Positions 21,514-31,934 of a stretch of DNA of 64,000 nt are shown piece by piece. Origin of the DNA: Hsuehochloa calcarea (taxonomy: Eukaryota; Streptophyta; Magnoliopsida; Poales; Poaceae); NCBI GenBank assembly GCA_036346395.1, contig CM070599.1:6997232-7061231 (forward strand), written 5' to 3'. How positions within the stretch are numbered: position 1 is the first letter of the stretch; each line of letters begins with the position of its first letter. Position numbers and translations under genes: made by a program. The notes below the pieces were generated by a model. It was not told the origin of the DNA. It saw only the letters and a program-made list of their open reading frames with translations, and searched no databases.

Positions 21514-24500
21514 ATGGCCGCTTCAGCAATAGGAGGATGGATGGCATCAGCCTGCATCGCCAAGCTGGTTGACAAAGTGTGCTCTTTTGCAGGAGATCAG
21601 TATGAATACCAAAGAGATGATGCAAAGGACAAACTAAGAAGACTCGAGCATAGTCTTCGGAAGATCGAAGCAGTGGTGCGCAAAGCTGAAAGTTTGCAAG
21701 CCAAGAATCCAGGCATGGAAAGTTGGCTGGGGAGCATCAAAGATGCTGCATATCAGGCTGAGGATGTTCTTGACTTATTTGACTACCGAGTTTTAGAAGC
21801 AAAAGCTGAAGGCATGGGCAAGGTGACTACCAATTTATTTGATTCTGCTACTGTTCGTTCTTCCTCTTCCACCACCTCCGCAACCACCGTCACCACTACC
21901 TCTACCACCACTAGCAGCAGCTCAACAGTAAAACGTGTCGTCCAACGGTTCATTTTCTCTGATGAAGATCTTAATGAGTTAATTTCTATAGTGGATATAT
22001 TTGATAAGATTGATACTGAGATGAAAACATTCCTGGAGTTTGTGAAGTTAGACAGGAGACCAGAACAACCAGCTCAGTGGCGTAGAACAACCTCTATGCT
22101 TGGCACCACAAAAATTTTCGGTCGAGTTAATGAAGAAACACATCTAATGAATTTACTAATGCAGACAAATGAACAATCCAAAAAACCATATGCTGTTATA
22201 TCAGTTGTTGGCATTGCAGGTGTTGGTAAGACTGCGTTAGTGCAGAGTGTGTATAGCCACTTTCTTGATACAAAACACTTCGATTTCACAGCATGGCTCC
22301 ATGTCTCAGATAAATTCGACCTCGAACGCCTGACAAAAGAGATGTTACTCAGCATATCTGCAGACTTGAACAGCAGCAGTAGTTTAGATCAAGTTCAACG
22401 GATATTTGGGAACAAGCTGAATGGAAAAAGGATTTTGGTAGTACTTGATGATGTATGGAATGAAATGAGAAGCCAATGGGAGAACCTATGCAAGCCCCTG
22501 CAGTTTGCCAGTAAGGGCAGCAAAGTAATAGTAACCACTAGAAGTCAAAATGTCGCGAACATGAATGGAACAACAGAGATGATGCATTTACATGGCCTAG
22601 AAGGTGAAGACTACTGGAGACATTTTTCGCAAAGTGCATTTGGTGATGCAAATCCATCTGATTTCCCACAATTGGAAAGTATTGGTCGACAATTGGTGAA
22701 CAAATTGGCAGGTTCACCTTTAGCAGCCAAGACAGTTGGGAGTTCACTGAAACTAAAGCTAGATGAAGACCACTGGAGGGCTGTGTGTGGAAGCAAATTG
22801 TGGCAAATAGAACAGAAGGAAGACGATATTATACCAGCGTTGAGATTGAGTTACGATCACCTTCCTGACCATTTGAAGCAGTGCTTTGTTTACTTTGCAC
22901 TATTCCCTAGGAATTACCAACTTCGAAGTGATGTACTCATACAGATGTGGAGAGCTCATGGTTTCCTTAACAAGGAAAAACCAGATGAAATAGCATATGG
23001 TTACATCAATGATCTCTTACAACTTTCATTCATTCAGAAGGCAGGCAATCAAGAGAACCATTATGTAGTTCATGACCTGCTACATGATTTTGCAGAGTCG
23101 GTATCCAATGGTGAACACTTCCGAATAGAAGATGATTTCCGTGCAAGTATCCCAAGGAATGTTCGACACCTATATGTCAATGCAAGAAATATTTTAAAGG
23201 TGTACATGAGTTTGGAAGAATTTAAAGAATTGAAGAAAAAACTGAGAAGCTTAATAATATGCAAGCCAGAAGATGCTTCTCGAGAAGGGATCCCCTTGTC
23301 AAACTTCAACTATGTTCTTGAACAAACACTGCAAGAGCTAAGAGGCTTACGGGTGTTAGTACTACGCCATCCTGACAGTATTCTGCCAGATAATATCGAG
23401 CACCTGGTCCACCTTAGGTATCTAAATATCAACGAAAGCACAAAATTTCCCAATTTCCCCAAATCATTGCTCAAACTCTATCATTTACAGGGGTTAACTC
23501 TGCAGTTTCATTATCAGGATGAGACGATAAAGGGACTGCAAAAGAGCATTAGTAGGTTGACCCAGTTAAGATACTTAAAGGCTCCGTTGGAAATAATTTC
23601 AGGTATAGAATCGATTGGCAGGCTAACATTCCTCCAGGAATTAGGGGAATACCATGTGAAGAGAGATATCAGGAACAGGATAGGTCAACTAAAGGAACTG
23701 AATGAACTTCGAGGGAAGCTAACCATTAAAAATCTTGGAAATGTAAGGCACAGGGAAGAATCATCTGAGGCAAGATTAATCGAGAAGAAGTACCTGAACA
23801 ACTTATCACTCTGCTGGAATAGTCTCAAAAAGGACATCATCAATACTGAGCATGAAGGCGTGTTTGAAGGGTTACAACCAAACCGCAACTTGAAGGAACT
23901 GCATGTTGCTAGTTATATGGGATCCAAGTCCCCTACTTGGTTAACCAAAGAATATGTATCCAACATTCACATCATTGAATTGGTCTCCTGCCATCACTGG
24001 AAGACGCTTCCACCTTTTGGGAGCCTACCCTTCCTGAGGATATTAAAGATAAGGCATTTGACAGCAGTTGAAAAGATTGATGCTGAATTCTACGGTGATA
24101 CTGCAGTGGCATTTCCATCACTGAAGGAGCTTCTATTTGAAGGCATGGATCAATGGAAAGAATGGTCTAGTGTTGAGTCCAGCCCACACATATTTCCTCG
24201 CCTGCGTGATATCAATATTCGACACTGTAAAAAGTTGATGGGGGCCTTACCACTACCATTGCCACCAAGTGGAATCAAAATTTCATTATCTGACAGACTG
24301 TCTTCTAATATAATTAGCAGTGAATCTAAAAAGACAACTGAGGTGAACACATCCTTCGGTGTGCAACTCTTCTTGGATCGCATTGAACTTCTCCTTGGGT
24401 GTCTTCAAACAAGCAGCCTGGCTACCGTTCATGTGCTGGATATCTCATCCAACCGCCTGGTAGCTTTTAACAAGGATCAGGAGGAATGGCTGCAACAACT

Positions 24501-24798
24501 CACTTCAGTCAAGGAAGTTCGCTTCACTGACTGTCCAAAATTGACATCATTACCATCCAACATGATTGGTCTCACATCCCTTGAGTCTCTGTACGTAGAG
24601 AAGTGTCCAGAACTTGTGTCATTTCCCCAGATGGGCTTGCCTCCTTCCCTGAAGAAAATCAGTGTCATCAAATGCCACAACAAACTTAGTCAGCTCTGCT
24701 CCCAAATCAACATACGTAACAAGAACACAATACAGCAGGACATCAAGAGGGGATCCAAGCCTTGCAAGGCAAAGAAAAGAAAAAGGACCTCATCATAA
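21514..24798 (+). CDS. CC-NB-LRR disease resistance protein (CNL), 1094 aa, intronless
   Basis: Intracellular immune receptor of the plant NLR family; these sense pathogen effectors and trigger defence. The N-terminal Rx-type coiled coil has EDVLD at residues 83-87 (the EDVID motif). A Ser/Thr-rich linker runs about 111-141. The NB-ARC domain has P-loop GIAGVGKT (233-240), kinase-2 LDDVW (311-315; the Trp is typical of CNLs), RNBS-B GSKVIVTTR (335-343), GSPLAAK (400-406) at the GLPL position, RNBS-D with CFVYFALFP (457-465), and VHD (519-521) at the MHD position. Leucine-rich repeats run from about 575 to 1050. The C-terminus is basic, with KAKKRKR. The ATG at 21514 has A at -3 and G at +4 and precedes the whole coiled coil. 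All key motifs are present with no stop, so it is likely functional. The GSPLAAK form and single-exon structure are common among grass CNLs. I cannot name the effector. Confidence 0.93.
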   Translation: MAASAIGGWMASACIAKLVDKVCSFAGDQYEYQRDDAKDKLRRLEHSLRKIEAVVRKAESLQAKNPGMESWLGSIKDAAYQAEDVLDLFDYRVLEAKAEGMGKVTTNLFDSATVRSSSSTTSATTVTTTSTTTSSSSTVKRVVQRFIFSDEDLNELISIVDIFDKIDTEMKTFLEFVKLDRRPEQPAQWRRTTSMLGTTKIFGRVNEETHLMNLLMQTNEQSKKPYAVISVVGIAGVGKTALVQSVYSHFLDTKHFDFTAWLHVSDKFDLERLTKEMLLSISADLNSSSSLDQVQRIFGNKLNGKRILVVLDDVWNEMRSQWENLCKPLQFASKGSKVIVTTRSQNVANMNGTTEMMHLHGLEGEDYWRHFSQSAFGDANPSDFPQLESIGRQLVNKLAGSPLAAKTVGSSLKLKLDEDHWRAVCGSKLWQIEQKEDDIIPALRLSYDHLPDHLKQCFVYFALFPRNYQLRSDVLIQMWRAHGFLNKEKPDEIAYGYINDLLQLSFIQKAGNQENHYVVHDLLHDFAESVSNGEHFRIEDDFRASIPRNVRHLYVNARNILKVYMSLEEFKELKKKLRSLIICKPEDASREGIPLSNFNYVLEQTLQELRGLRVLVLRHPDSILPDNIEHLVHLRYLNINESTKFPNFPKSLLKLYHLQGLTLQFHYQDETIKGLQKSISRLTQLRYLKAPLEIISGIESIGRLTFLQELGEYHVKRDIRNRIGQLKELNELRGKLTIKNLGNVRHREESSEARLIEKKYLNNLSLCWNSLKKDIINTEHEGVFEGLQPNRNLKELHVASYMGSKSPTWLTKEYVSNIHIIELVSCHHWKTLPPFGSLPFLRILKIRHLTAVEKIDAEFYGDTAVAFPSLKELLFEGMDQWKEWSSVESSPHIFPRLRDINIRHCKKLMGALPLPLPPSGIKISLSDRLSSNIISSESKKTTEVNTSFGVQLFLDRIELLLGCLQTSSLATVHVLDISSNRLVAFNKDQEEWLQQLTSVKEVRFTDCPKLTSLPSNMIGLTSLESLYVEKCPELVSFPQMGLPPSLKKISVIKCHNKLSQLCSQINIRNKNTIQQDIKRGSKPCKAKKRKRTSS

Positions 24799-24820
24799 TA
24801 GAAAACCTGTACGTATGACA

Positions 24821-24826
24821 AATAAA
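24821..24826 (+). terminator. Candidate poly(A) signal of the NLR gene
   Basis: AATAAA lies 23 bp after the stop codon, followed by a T-rich run. It is close to the coding end, so a further site downstream is possible. Confidence 0.35.
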
Positions 24827-26167
24827 TTGCCTCTTTTTTTTTGAAATATGGATCGAAGAAACATCTATTTCTAAATCAATATTGTCCAATTTACATAGAT
24901 GATATATGTAAATAAAAAACATAAGAAATGATTTATAATTGTACATGAACATTCAATCAGTTAAGTAGATACTCCAATTTACAATGCCTCATATTCTAAT
25001 TACTTTATAGGTTGATATCAGGAAGTGGCCTCAAGCATTGATAGTAACAAACTTAGATAGACATTCAATCAGTCAGCTGAGGACTATATAGGTCACCATA
25101 TATGAACTCAGAAGACGTTGGAGCTAACAAAGAAAGAAAGAAAAGTGCATACTCTCAGCAATGTTGTAGCATTTCAGTCATCATTCGTTAGATTCTGTAC
25201 AGCATTATGTTGTTGAGAAAATTAATGATATGATAGGCAAGTGATTTAACTCATTCTCACACTATCAAATTAGGTGATAACCAATAAATTTGGCATGTTA
25301 CCTGTCCAATTTTGCTTCCATCGACTAATCTAAAAATTATAATATTAATATCATTTCACTTTTCTAATGCTTCCATTCTGATTCCAATTACAGCCTAGAC
25401 CCGTCTTCGTATGTAAGTGTGCTCTCTAACTTCACCAGATGACTGAGGCATCGTGAACATGAGGTCAGACCATAGACCTAGGCAGCAGGTACTAGAAAAT
25501 AGTTTACTGTCTGTATTGAAGAAAACAGTTGATTCATTTCTCATTTAACATGATATTTTAAGCAGGAGAAGATTATGCATAAGTAGTTCTCTGATCCATC
25601 TTGCAGAAAACCGTGATTGATCTAAGAAGGAAATGATGAGGTGAAAATATTTTGTGTAATTATCCTTGAGATTCAACCAAAAAAGTTGCATGACAATGTT
25701 ATTTAGAGACATCAGTACATGGAGTATGCATATCACAGTATGGCCATTCAAATAAAACAAAATGTGATACTCCCCAACAATCAACAGTGGCAGCAGCAAA
25801 ACTGTAGTTATTTAACATCTAGCTGATTGTCTTTCAAAACTCGGTTGCCATCATGTTGTAACAAATCCAACAATTCTGGATTTGGATAATTCAGTTCACA
25901 TGAACTATGAATTTTGGTAAATTATGATCATATGGAGGATGCTAGTCACTACACTGCGACATGGATGATTCAAAAGTGCGAACTCCAAGCATTACCATTC
26001 ATGTTTCTACTTGTCTGAAATATTCAAGCATTTGATTCATCAACTTGCTTCTCTCTTATGTGATGATTTATTTATTTATTATTTCAATATTGACCATAAT
26101 CCGGTGATTTGACACACCATATTTATTTGGGCCATCCAAATGCTTGGGCTAGCTAGATCTGTGCATA
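24827..26167. other. AT-rich intergenic region, no gene seen
   Basis: I found no coding frame with a recognisable motif, no TIRs and no long repeats. Part of it may be the 3' UTR of the NLR transcript. Confidence 0.5.
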
Positions 26168-26473
26168 TTGGGCCCGGACCAGACTGAGCCCCCCAAATCC
26201 CTCCTCCGCTGCCGCGTCTGCCGCTCCTGGTGCAGCCTCACCTCCACCCGCAACTTCCTCCTCGCGCACAACCGTCACCAGCCATCCCTACCCCTCATCT
26301 CCCGAACCCAGCACAGCTTCTCCTCTGCAACCACCGGGACACCGCCGCCGCCTGGCAGATCCGGCCCGTCACCCAGCTCGATGACTCTGCCTTGCATGTC
26401 GCAACCTCATGCGACGGCCTCCTCATCCTCTCCATCGCAAACTTGCTATTCTTCGTCTGCAACCTGGCAACAC

Positions 26474-27010
26474 CAAGGTAGTTAGAATCGCGATCCTACT
26501 CTTAGAGTCTTACGATTCTACGAACCCACAACAGCCTGTTGATCTTATTCGTAGAGACTTAGGGCAAAAAAAAATTTACAAATTTTTTAGAGGCCAGGCT
26601 TCGCTGATATTTTGTTTTAGAGCAAAATTTGTTGATATTAATTTCTGACAATGAAACTATAAATAAACAAGGAGCATGCAAAATATTGTATCAGTGTGGT
26701 AATGCTAGTACAAATATCTATATTATGGCATGAGCAATCATGAGCTTGATAATGATAAGCTATTTTTATTGCTGGAGTATGTCTAGCTGCTTTTAAGGAA
26801 CATGCAAGTGGTAAACCATATAAGAATCATATAAACTTATAGTATACATGTTAAATATGTGTATTTTTACAATTCCGTAGAATCGTATACATGTTAAATA
26901 TGTGTATTTTTACAATTCCGTAGAATTGCCGATTCTACGATTCGATACTACGATTCAATCCTACCGAAGGTAAATCGATCCAATTTAGGATCTAGACTCT
27001 GACTACCTTG
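26474..27010. mobile_element. hAT-like MITE, 537 bp
   Basis: Terminal inverted repeats start CAAGGTAGTTAGAATCG on the left and CAAGGTAGTCAGAGTCT on the right (read inward), about 80% identical over 24 bp. The element is flanked by ggcaacac (26466-26473) and ggccacgc (27011-27018), an 8-bp duplication with two differences; 8 bp is diagnostic of the hAT superfamily. Both flanks still encode Ala-Thr at the same place of the F-box gene, which confirms insertion into coding sequence. The interior is AT-rich and has no ORF. Confidence 0.8.
26842..26927. repeat. 43-bp tandem duplication inside the MITE
   Basis: Two exact or nearly exact copies of a 43-bp segment starting gtatacatgttaaatatg lie head to tail at 26842-26884 and 26885-26927. 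Confidence 0.9.
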
Positions 27011-27689
27011 GGCCACGCGCCAGTTTGGTCGCCTCGCATAGCTTGAAGGCTTGAGGTTCTTGGGGTTCTACCCGCACCGCCCTACCGCAGAGTGCCGGCT
27101 GCTTCTGCACTGGAGGTCGCAGCACGAAGACCAGGTTGATGACGGTGAAACTGCCTTCTACACCTTTGCATTGGGCTGTGACCAGCCGAAGTGCATCATG
27201 CAGCCCGCGGCCTTGGCGCCCATGGAAGAAGCGCTGACGAGGGTCTCTCTGATGACGGCTCACCGCTGCCCGCCTGTCCTGGTGCGTGGCAGCCTGCACT
27301 GGTACCCAGTACGGCACTGGACAACAGCAAGATGGCAATGGTATTCAGCACCACTGCCGAGTCGTTGCGGTTGATGCGATTGCAGTTTGCATAATCCAAT
27401 TGTTCCCAATTGGACACATCTTTTTGAGATGGATGGCATGCTCTCATGTACAGCTGCAATGCTGAGGTGCCGTCTGTAGATATTTGGATGCTGGTGGACT
27501 ACTAGAGGGAGGTTTGGAATTGGAAATCCAACTGCCGTGTGGAATTGCCGGTGGCAGAGATGAGGGTGCAGTTCGAATTGTTTGAGCATGTGCGCGTGAT
27601 TGTCAATAGTCACGGGCGCCTGCTTCACTTTAATACTTAGAGCAAGTTACTGGCAAATTTCCATCAAGATGACCGGATCCTGTGGACCA

Positions 27690-27850
27690 CTCGACATAGG
27701 TTTAGTGCCGGGAGTTGGGCCGTGCCGGCACGGGGCATTAGGCCACAGCGTGCCGGCACGGCCTGCCACCGGCGAGGCCCAGCATAGCACGTCAGCACAC
27801 CGGGCCGCCATCAGGCCGTGCTGGCACGAGCACAGCACACGGTACCTATA
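27690..27850. repeat. GC-rich palindromic tract (ccgtgccggcacgg type)
   Basis: The 14-bp perfect palindrome ccgtgccggcacgg (27720-27733), a second shorter one (27749-27760) and further variants of ggccgtgctggcacg are clustered here. Such clusters are common in the subterminal regions of grass hAT elements, so this may be one end of the element that carries the neighbouring NEDP1 fragment. I could not find matching TIRs and a duplication. Confidence 0.45.
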
Positions 27851-27974
27851 CGCGTGCACAGGCGCCGCCGCCGAATCGGCCGCGCTTGCCTGTTGCCGGG
27901 CGCCACACGCCGCGCCACCGTGACGGTTGCTCGCCACGCGTCTGCTCGCCTCGCCACGCTTTGCTCGCCTCGGC

Positions 27975-28345
27975 CGCCGCTGCACCGGTTGCTTGCCTCG
28001 GCCGCCGCTGCGGCCTTGCCCACCTTGGTGGTGGGAGTAGTGGGCGAGAGCAAGCGCGAGGCGACGGCGTCGGGAGGTTGACGGGAGGTTGGCCGCTGGT
28101 GGATGTGGTGGATGAAGCGAGGGAAGCGTTTTCGGTTCCTCGGTGGTGTTGTCGAGGATGATGAGGGTCCAGTGGGAGCCTCCCTCAGGGATGGAGACGT
28201 CGGGGTTGTCGTTGACGGGAGGAGCATGAGGCGGAGCTGCTTGGCGACGGCGGCGACAGCGACAGCGATGGAGGCGGGGTCGGGGAGGTTGGTGAGGAGG
28301 TAGGGGATGGAGGTCGGCGGGAGGAGGAGGTCGGGGGGAGCCAGG
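27975..28345 (-). pseudogene. NEDP1/DEN1 (SENP8-like, C48) deneddylase fragment
   Basis: On the minus strand, successive frames read TSIPYLLTNLPDPAS, then after a one-base shift near 28,218 VNDNPDVSIPEGGSHWTL, then after another shift PRFIHH and TTKVGKAAAAAEAS. This order and the GGSHW motif, which carries the catalytic His of C48 proteases, match plant NEDP1/DEN1. Those enzymes process NEDD8 and remove it from substrates. The Asp that should follow the His-His of the next strand is replaced, and the Gln-Cys active-site half is missing. It is a truncated, broken fragment. It may be a captured piece inside a hAT-like element, given the palindromic tract on its 3' side. Confidence 0.65.
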
Positions 28346-28555
28346 ATGGGAGATGGGGTAGGGGATGGAGGAGGTTAGAGAGGAGGTAGGGGATGGAGGC
28401 CCTATCTGGTGCGTGGGGGAACCAGGATGGGACATGGAGCCATCGAGGGAGGAAGAAGGCACTAGGCCGCCTAGTGGAAGAAAGCAGGAGAGCGGAAAAG
28501 AAATGTAAAATTGAATATATGTCACTTACAAATCAGTCATTTTGAGATATGACAC

Positions 28556-28792
28556 TGTTATATGTTATAGTAAAAGAAGAATGGATAGTAGGAGAGACCT
28601 TTGATGTTCTTAGAGGGACAAAGAGTCCTCAGAAGAATAAATCAGTTATCAGGAAAAGGTATATGTATTATTTGCTCAAAAAACAGATCCTCCTGTTACA
28701 CAGGGGAAGGCGGCTATTTATAGCCTTCTTAATAGTATACTTGACATTACTATCCTACCCTTTAAAAAGGTCATATGCGTGTAAAGACTACA
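28556..28792 (-). repeat. LTR of the Tat-like element (237 bp)
   Basis: On the minus strand the LTR starts tgtagtctttacacgc and ends ...atatgttataaca-type, with TATA box tataaata at plus positions 28715-28722. A purine-rich tract (minus strand agggaaggaaaag, plus 28799-28811) directly precedes it. No second LTR is present, so the boundaries rest on TG..CA ends and the polypurine tract. Confidence 0.6.
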
Positions 28793-28947
28793 GGGACTTT
28801 TCCTTCCCTATGTGTAGCCTTCGGCCCATGGTGGACCCTCTTGGGCTTGGTACACCTGGTTGGTGCACTTAGTCCACCGGCGCCCGGGGGCTCCTTACGG
28901 GGTATAGGATGGCCCCAGGCCGTGGAGACCCTGGGCATCCTTTGCTT

Positions 28948-29290
28948 CTCCCGAGGTGGCCCAAGACGAACCGTAGCTCCTGGTCTTGTCGTGCTCCGAT
29001 CGCCCTCCGGTGGCCTCCGGGTTTTACCCGAGCATCCCAAAGGGGCGCCTGGTACCGCTGAGGTGGAGTCGGCCGTGGACCCCCTCCGGCTCTCCCAAGG
29101 TGGCCCCGAAGGACCCGGAGCTTCTAGCCTCTTGGTGCTACGGTCGCCCACCGATGGCCTCTGGGTTTTACCCATAGCATCCCGAAGGGGCGCCTGGTAC
29201 GGTCGAGGTGGAGTCGGCCGCGGACCCCCTCAGGCTCCCCCGAGGTGGCCGGAAGGACCCGGAGCTTCTAGCCTCGCGGTACCCAGGAGG
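28948..29290. repeat. 144-bp tandem repeat, about 2.4 copies
   Basis: Copies start at 28948, 29092 and 29235 (partial), each opening with ctccc-aggtggcc and containing gaaggggcgcctggta and gtggagtcggcc. The GC-rich long frame at 28,775-29,533 is a by-product of this repeat. It lies between the LTR and the antisense ORF of the Tat-like element. Confidence 0.8.
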
Positions 29291-29786
29291 GGGGCGGGCT
29301 TTTGTGCTCGCGGGTCGCGGGGTCTGTCCCGCGGTCTTCATCGGGTCATTGGGCTGGTGAGGCCGCCCCTACGACAAGCCTCTCACGGTCGAGGTCCTGC
29401 TTCATCACGGTTGAAATCGCGCCATTCTCTCGAAGGGTCCAGGCACACCGTCCCCTTCGCCCTGGCAAAGCATGTTTACATTGCTTCCTCCAGCGCGCGT
29501 CTCCTTCGGGATGTTTGGATGCGTTACTCTTGATCTACCTTCCTTGTAGTCAAACTACCTTCGAAACTTTCCTACCACGACTATATTCGGTTGGCTGGCA
29601 ATCTTGATGGCGCCTCTTCGGGTGAGGCATGCCGCCGTTGGGTACCGCACTCTGATGTCGTTTGTTGGGCTCTGTGCGATATAATGGCGTGTAACCGTTG
29701 CTCTGTTTAGGGTCCACGTGTCAAACACTGATTGGCGCGTGGTTCTTCAACTTTCACACCTTGTCGTTTCATAGGCCTAGTGTGGG

Positions 29787-29794
29787 TATAAATA
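29787..29794 (+). promoter_or_regulatory. TATA box for the antisense ORF
   Basis: The sequence ggtataaatagg lies 122 bp upstream of the ATG at 29916, with the usual gap for a 5' leader. It suggests the antisense ORF has its own promoter, pointing against the element's LTR promoter. Confidence 0.5.
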
Positions 29795-29915
29795 GGGTCG
29801 TGGTATCCCCCCTTCTGGCATTCCCCTTCTTCTCGCAAACCCTAGGTGCCGCTATCTATGTGTGTTGCTTCTTCGAGAGCCCTAGCTTCAGTGCCTTTGC
29901 CTTCTGTGTGGCATC

Positions 29916-30293
29916 ATGACTAAGCGACCCAGAGACGGTGGTGGGGCGGTTGCCTATACCGACGAGCTTGGTCGCTCGTCGGTGATGCAACATGTCCTTT
30001 GTATGCTAAAGGATGAGGGCAAGTTGTCGGACCTTTTGCTTGTGCGATCCCCCGGCTCGGAGACAGTGACGGAGCCCCAAGAGGACAAGGTTGTTGTCTT
30101 CGTCGCCTTCTTCGATGCCAGCCTTCACTTTCCCTACGTGGAGTTGGTGGCCTCTATGCTCCAGCTGTACCAGGTGAAGCTGGCGCAACTAACACCCAAC
30201 TCCATCGTCAAGCTCGATGTGTTCGAGTGGATGATGTGGCTCGCGGGAGCGAGCGGAGAGTGTCGGCTCTTTGTGTACCTTCATGACGAATGA
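29916..30293 (+). CDS. Antisense ORF of Tat-like element, Transposase_28 (gypsy-type) domain, N-terminal part
   Basis: A 125-codon frame from MTKRPRDGGG contains LHFPYVELVASMLQLYQVKL followed by LTPNSIVKLDVF. That is the signature of the PF04195 domain, called putative gypsy-type transposon and found in plant Tat-type elements. Its function is unknown. The remainder of the protein continues in other frames up to about 31,900, so this is the intact start of a frameshifted gene. It is encoded opposite to the integrase of the same element. Confidence 0.6.
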   Translation: MTKRPRDGGGAVAYTDELGRSSVMQHVLCMLKDEGKLSDLLLVRSPGSETVTEPQEDKVVVFVAFFDASLHFPYVELVASMLQLYQVKLAQLTPNSIVKLDVFEWMMWLAGASGECRLFVYLHDE

Positions 30294-31900
30294 CTCAATT
30301 TTGGGAGCATCAACTTCCAACCGAAGGTGCGCTGTCTCCGGTATTTGCCGGCCCCTGCGTCCAGGAACCGGTGTAAGACAGACTGGACTCGACGGTGGTT
30401 TTACCATAAGTCCCCGCCGGGCGACGGCTTGCGCTCGACCGGAGGGCCTATCTAACTCATCGAGGGAGTAGGCGCGTCTCCAACTGCTGCTGGCTGCGAT
30501 GCAGAGGCTCTCCATGATGGATCTTGTAAAGGAGTTCTGCGCGCTTCAGGTATGGGCCCTCACGCGGGGGTGGGACGTGAAGCTTGGGGCGGCTAGGGGT
30601 GGCCTTCCCTCCTTCAATCTAACTAGCGGCAAGGGAGGTAACGATTATTGCCTCTTTTTTGACCCCGATACAAGGTGCTCGTGCAGTGCTTCCCATCGAC
30701 GAGGCTGTGCGGGTTGCGAAGCAGCGGGGGCTGGTGGTGCACAAGCCTCGTCTGAATTGGGCGTACCTAGACCTAGCTGTTTGCCTGGCAGAGTGACCCG
30801 ACCCCGACGAGGGGAGGAAGAAGAAGAATCGCGTGCGGGAAGAGCTGAATGCCCCGGTAGATCGGCGCGGTGCCCTTGCAATGTGTTGGTGGCGGGAGCG
30901 TGGGCAGCTCCCGCTGCGCGAGGGTGGACGCGGCGAGACGTCTGCCAAAGGTGGCGCGGGATCCCACAGGACGGCTCGAGCGTGTGAGCTCGATGGGCTC
31001 TTCGTCAGGAGTGCACCCGGTTTGTCCGTTGGCTGCTGCCGAGGCCCCGGAGGCAGCGGAGAGGGTGGTCAGCTCGTTTTGTGTGTCGAGCTTGGCCCTT
31101 GAAGAGTCCTCGGTTGGGACGCCCTCACAAGTTTATGGCCGAGGGTCCGAGGATACCTTGGTGGAGGTACCTGCTCCTTCCCGGGACACGACCGGTGAGT
31201 TCCTCGTGCGCTCATTTTTTCTATTGCCACTGTGTTGACTTATTTTTTCGCAATGGTGAGTGGTGAGGAGGCCGATGGCGTCTCCGGTGCCGGGGGGGGG
31301 TCAGAGGGTGACTCCAGTGCTGGTGAGGATGAGGATAGCTCCAGCACCAGGGATTCGACACAATGTGCCAGGCCGGCTGCTGGCACGTCCGGTGTCGCGA
31401 GTACCGCAGACCTTCGGTTTGCTGTGTACCAATGATTTTAAGGTTAGTGCCGAGGTGGAGACTGTTTGTGAGGAGGTGGCTCACTTCGCACCCCACCCTA
31501 TGTGGAGCAGCTTTTTCGAAGCATGCCCAGGCACCGGATGTTTAGGCTAATCGAGTCGAATGCTGCAAGGGTAAGCTCGGACATTCCTATCCCATTTTCC
31601 GCCTACGCTCTTTTTTACCAAGGTATGCTCTATGCAGACCTTGATGCTATCCCGTGTGCTCGAAAGGGACATCCGTCGTGGCTACACGGAGATCCAGGAG
31701 CGAGTCGACTCAGAGCACACGCGGAACAAGTCGCTTTGCTCTGAGCACTTGGCCCTTATCGAGAGAGCAAGGGAGCTGGAGGTGCAGACGCTTCAGGGTG
31801 CTCGCATCGTCCTTGAGGCAGAGATCCAAGCAAGCAGCAGTTCACAGAGACAGTGTTGCGCATCATGTGGGAAGCCATGGAGTCGCTGGAAAGCGATGTG
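30294..31900 (+). pseudogene. Remainder of the antisense accessory gene, frameshifted
   Basis: After 30,293 the homology shifts frame: KTDWTR and a following WFYHKSPPGD (about 30,385-30,425) resemble the conserved Trp-rich strand after the PF04195 core. Further on, frames with acidic and charged composition lead to a coiled coil at about 31,635-31,850 (LERDIRRGYTEIQERVDSEH and LIERARELEVQTLQ), typical of the C-terminal half of such proteins. Several frame changes and possible introns lie between. I cannot define exons. Confidence 0.45.
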
Positions 31901-31934
31901 ACCGAGTTCGAAGCAGTGCCACTGCCTCGGAAGC

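Larger units (their letters stand above)
26168..27645 (+). pseudogene. F-box protein pseudogene 1, interrupted by a MITE
   Basis: Homologous segments appear in three frames. They are a truncated F-box (RCRVCRSWCSLTSTRNFLL, about 26,205), the start of the F-box-associated region (TSCDGLLIL and FFVCNLAT, about 26,400-26,470), and after the insertion LGFYPHRPTAECRLLLH (about 27,057). Further on are RGSLHWYP (about 27,285) and a C-terminal FELFEHVRVIVNSHGRLLHF (about 27,570-27,630). F-box proteins are substrate receptors of SCF ubiquitin ligases. The start of the F-box helix is missing, there are at least two frameshifts, and the 537-bp MITE lies in the middle, so the gene is dead. A related inverted copy is at 34,140-34,711. 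Confidence 0.75.

Noticed and set aside
27698..28478. Weak inverted words ggtttagtgcc and ggcctagtgcc as possible TIRs of an element carrying the NEDP1 fragment.
   Set aside because: Only 9 of 11 bases match and no target duplication is found next to them; not enough to call an element.
27647..28525. A 292-codon minus-strand ORF might be a proline-rich protein.
   Set aside because: The recognisable NEDP1 homology runs through it in different frames, so the long frame is a GC-rich by-product.
28775..29533. A 252-codon plus-strand ORF.
   Set aside because: It is made by the GC-rich 144-bp tandem repeat and shows the same peptide repeated; no domain is seen.
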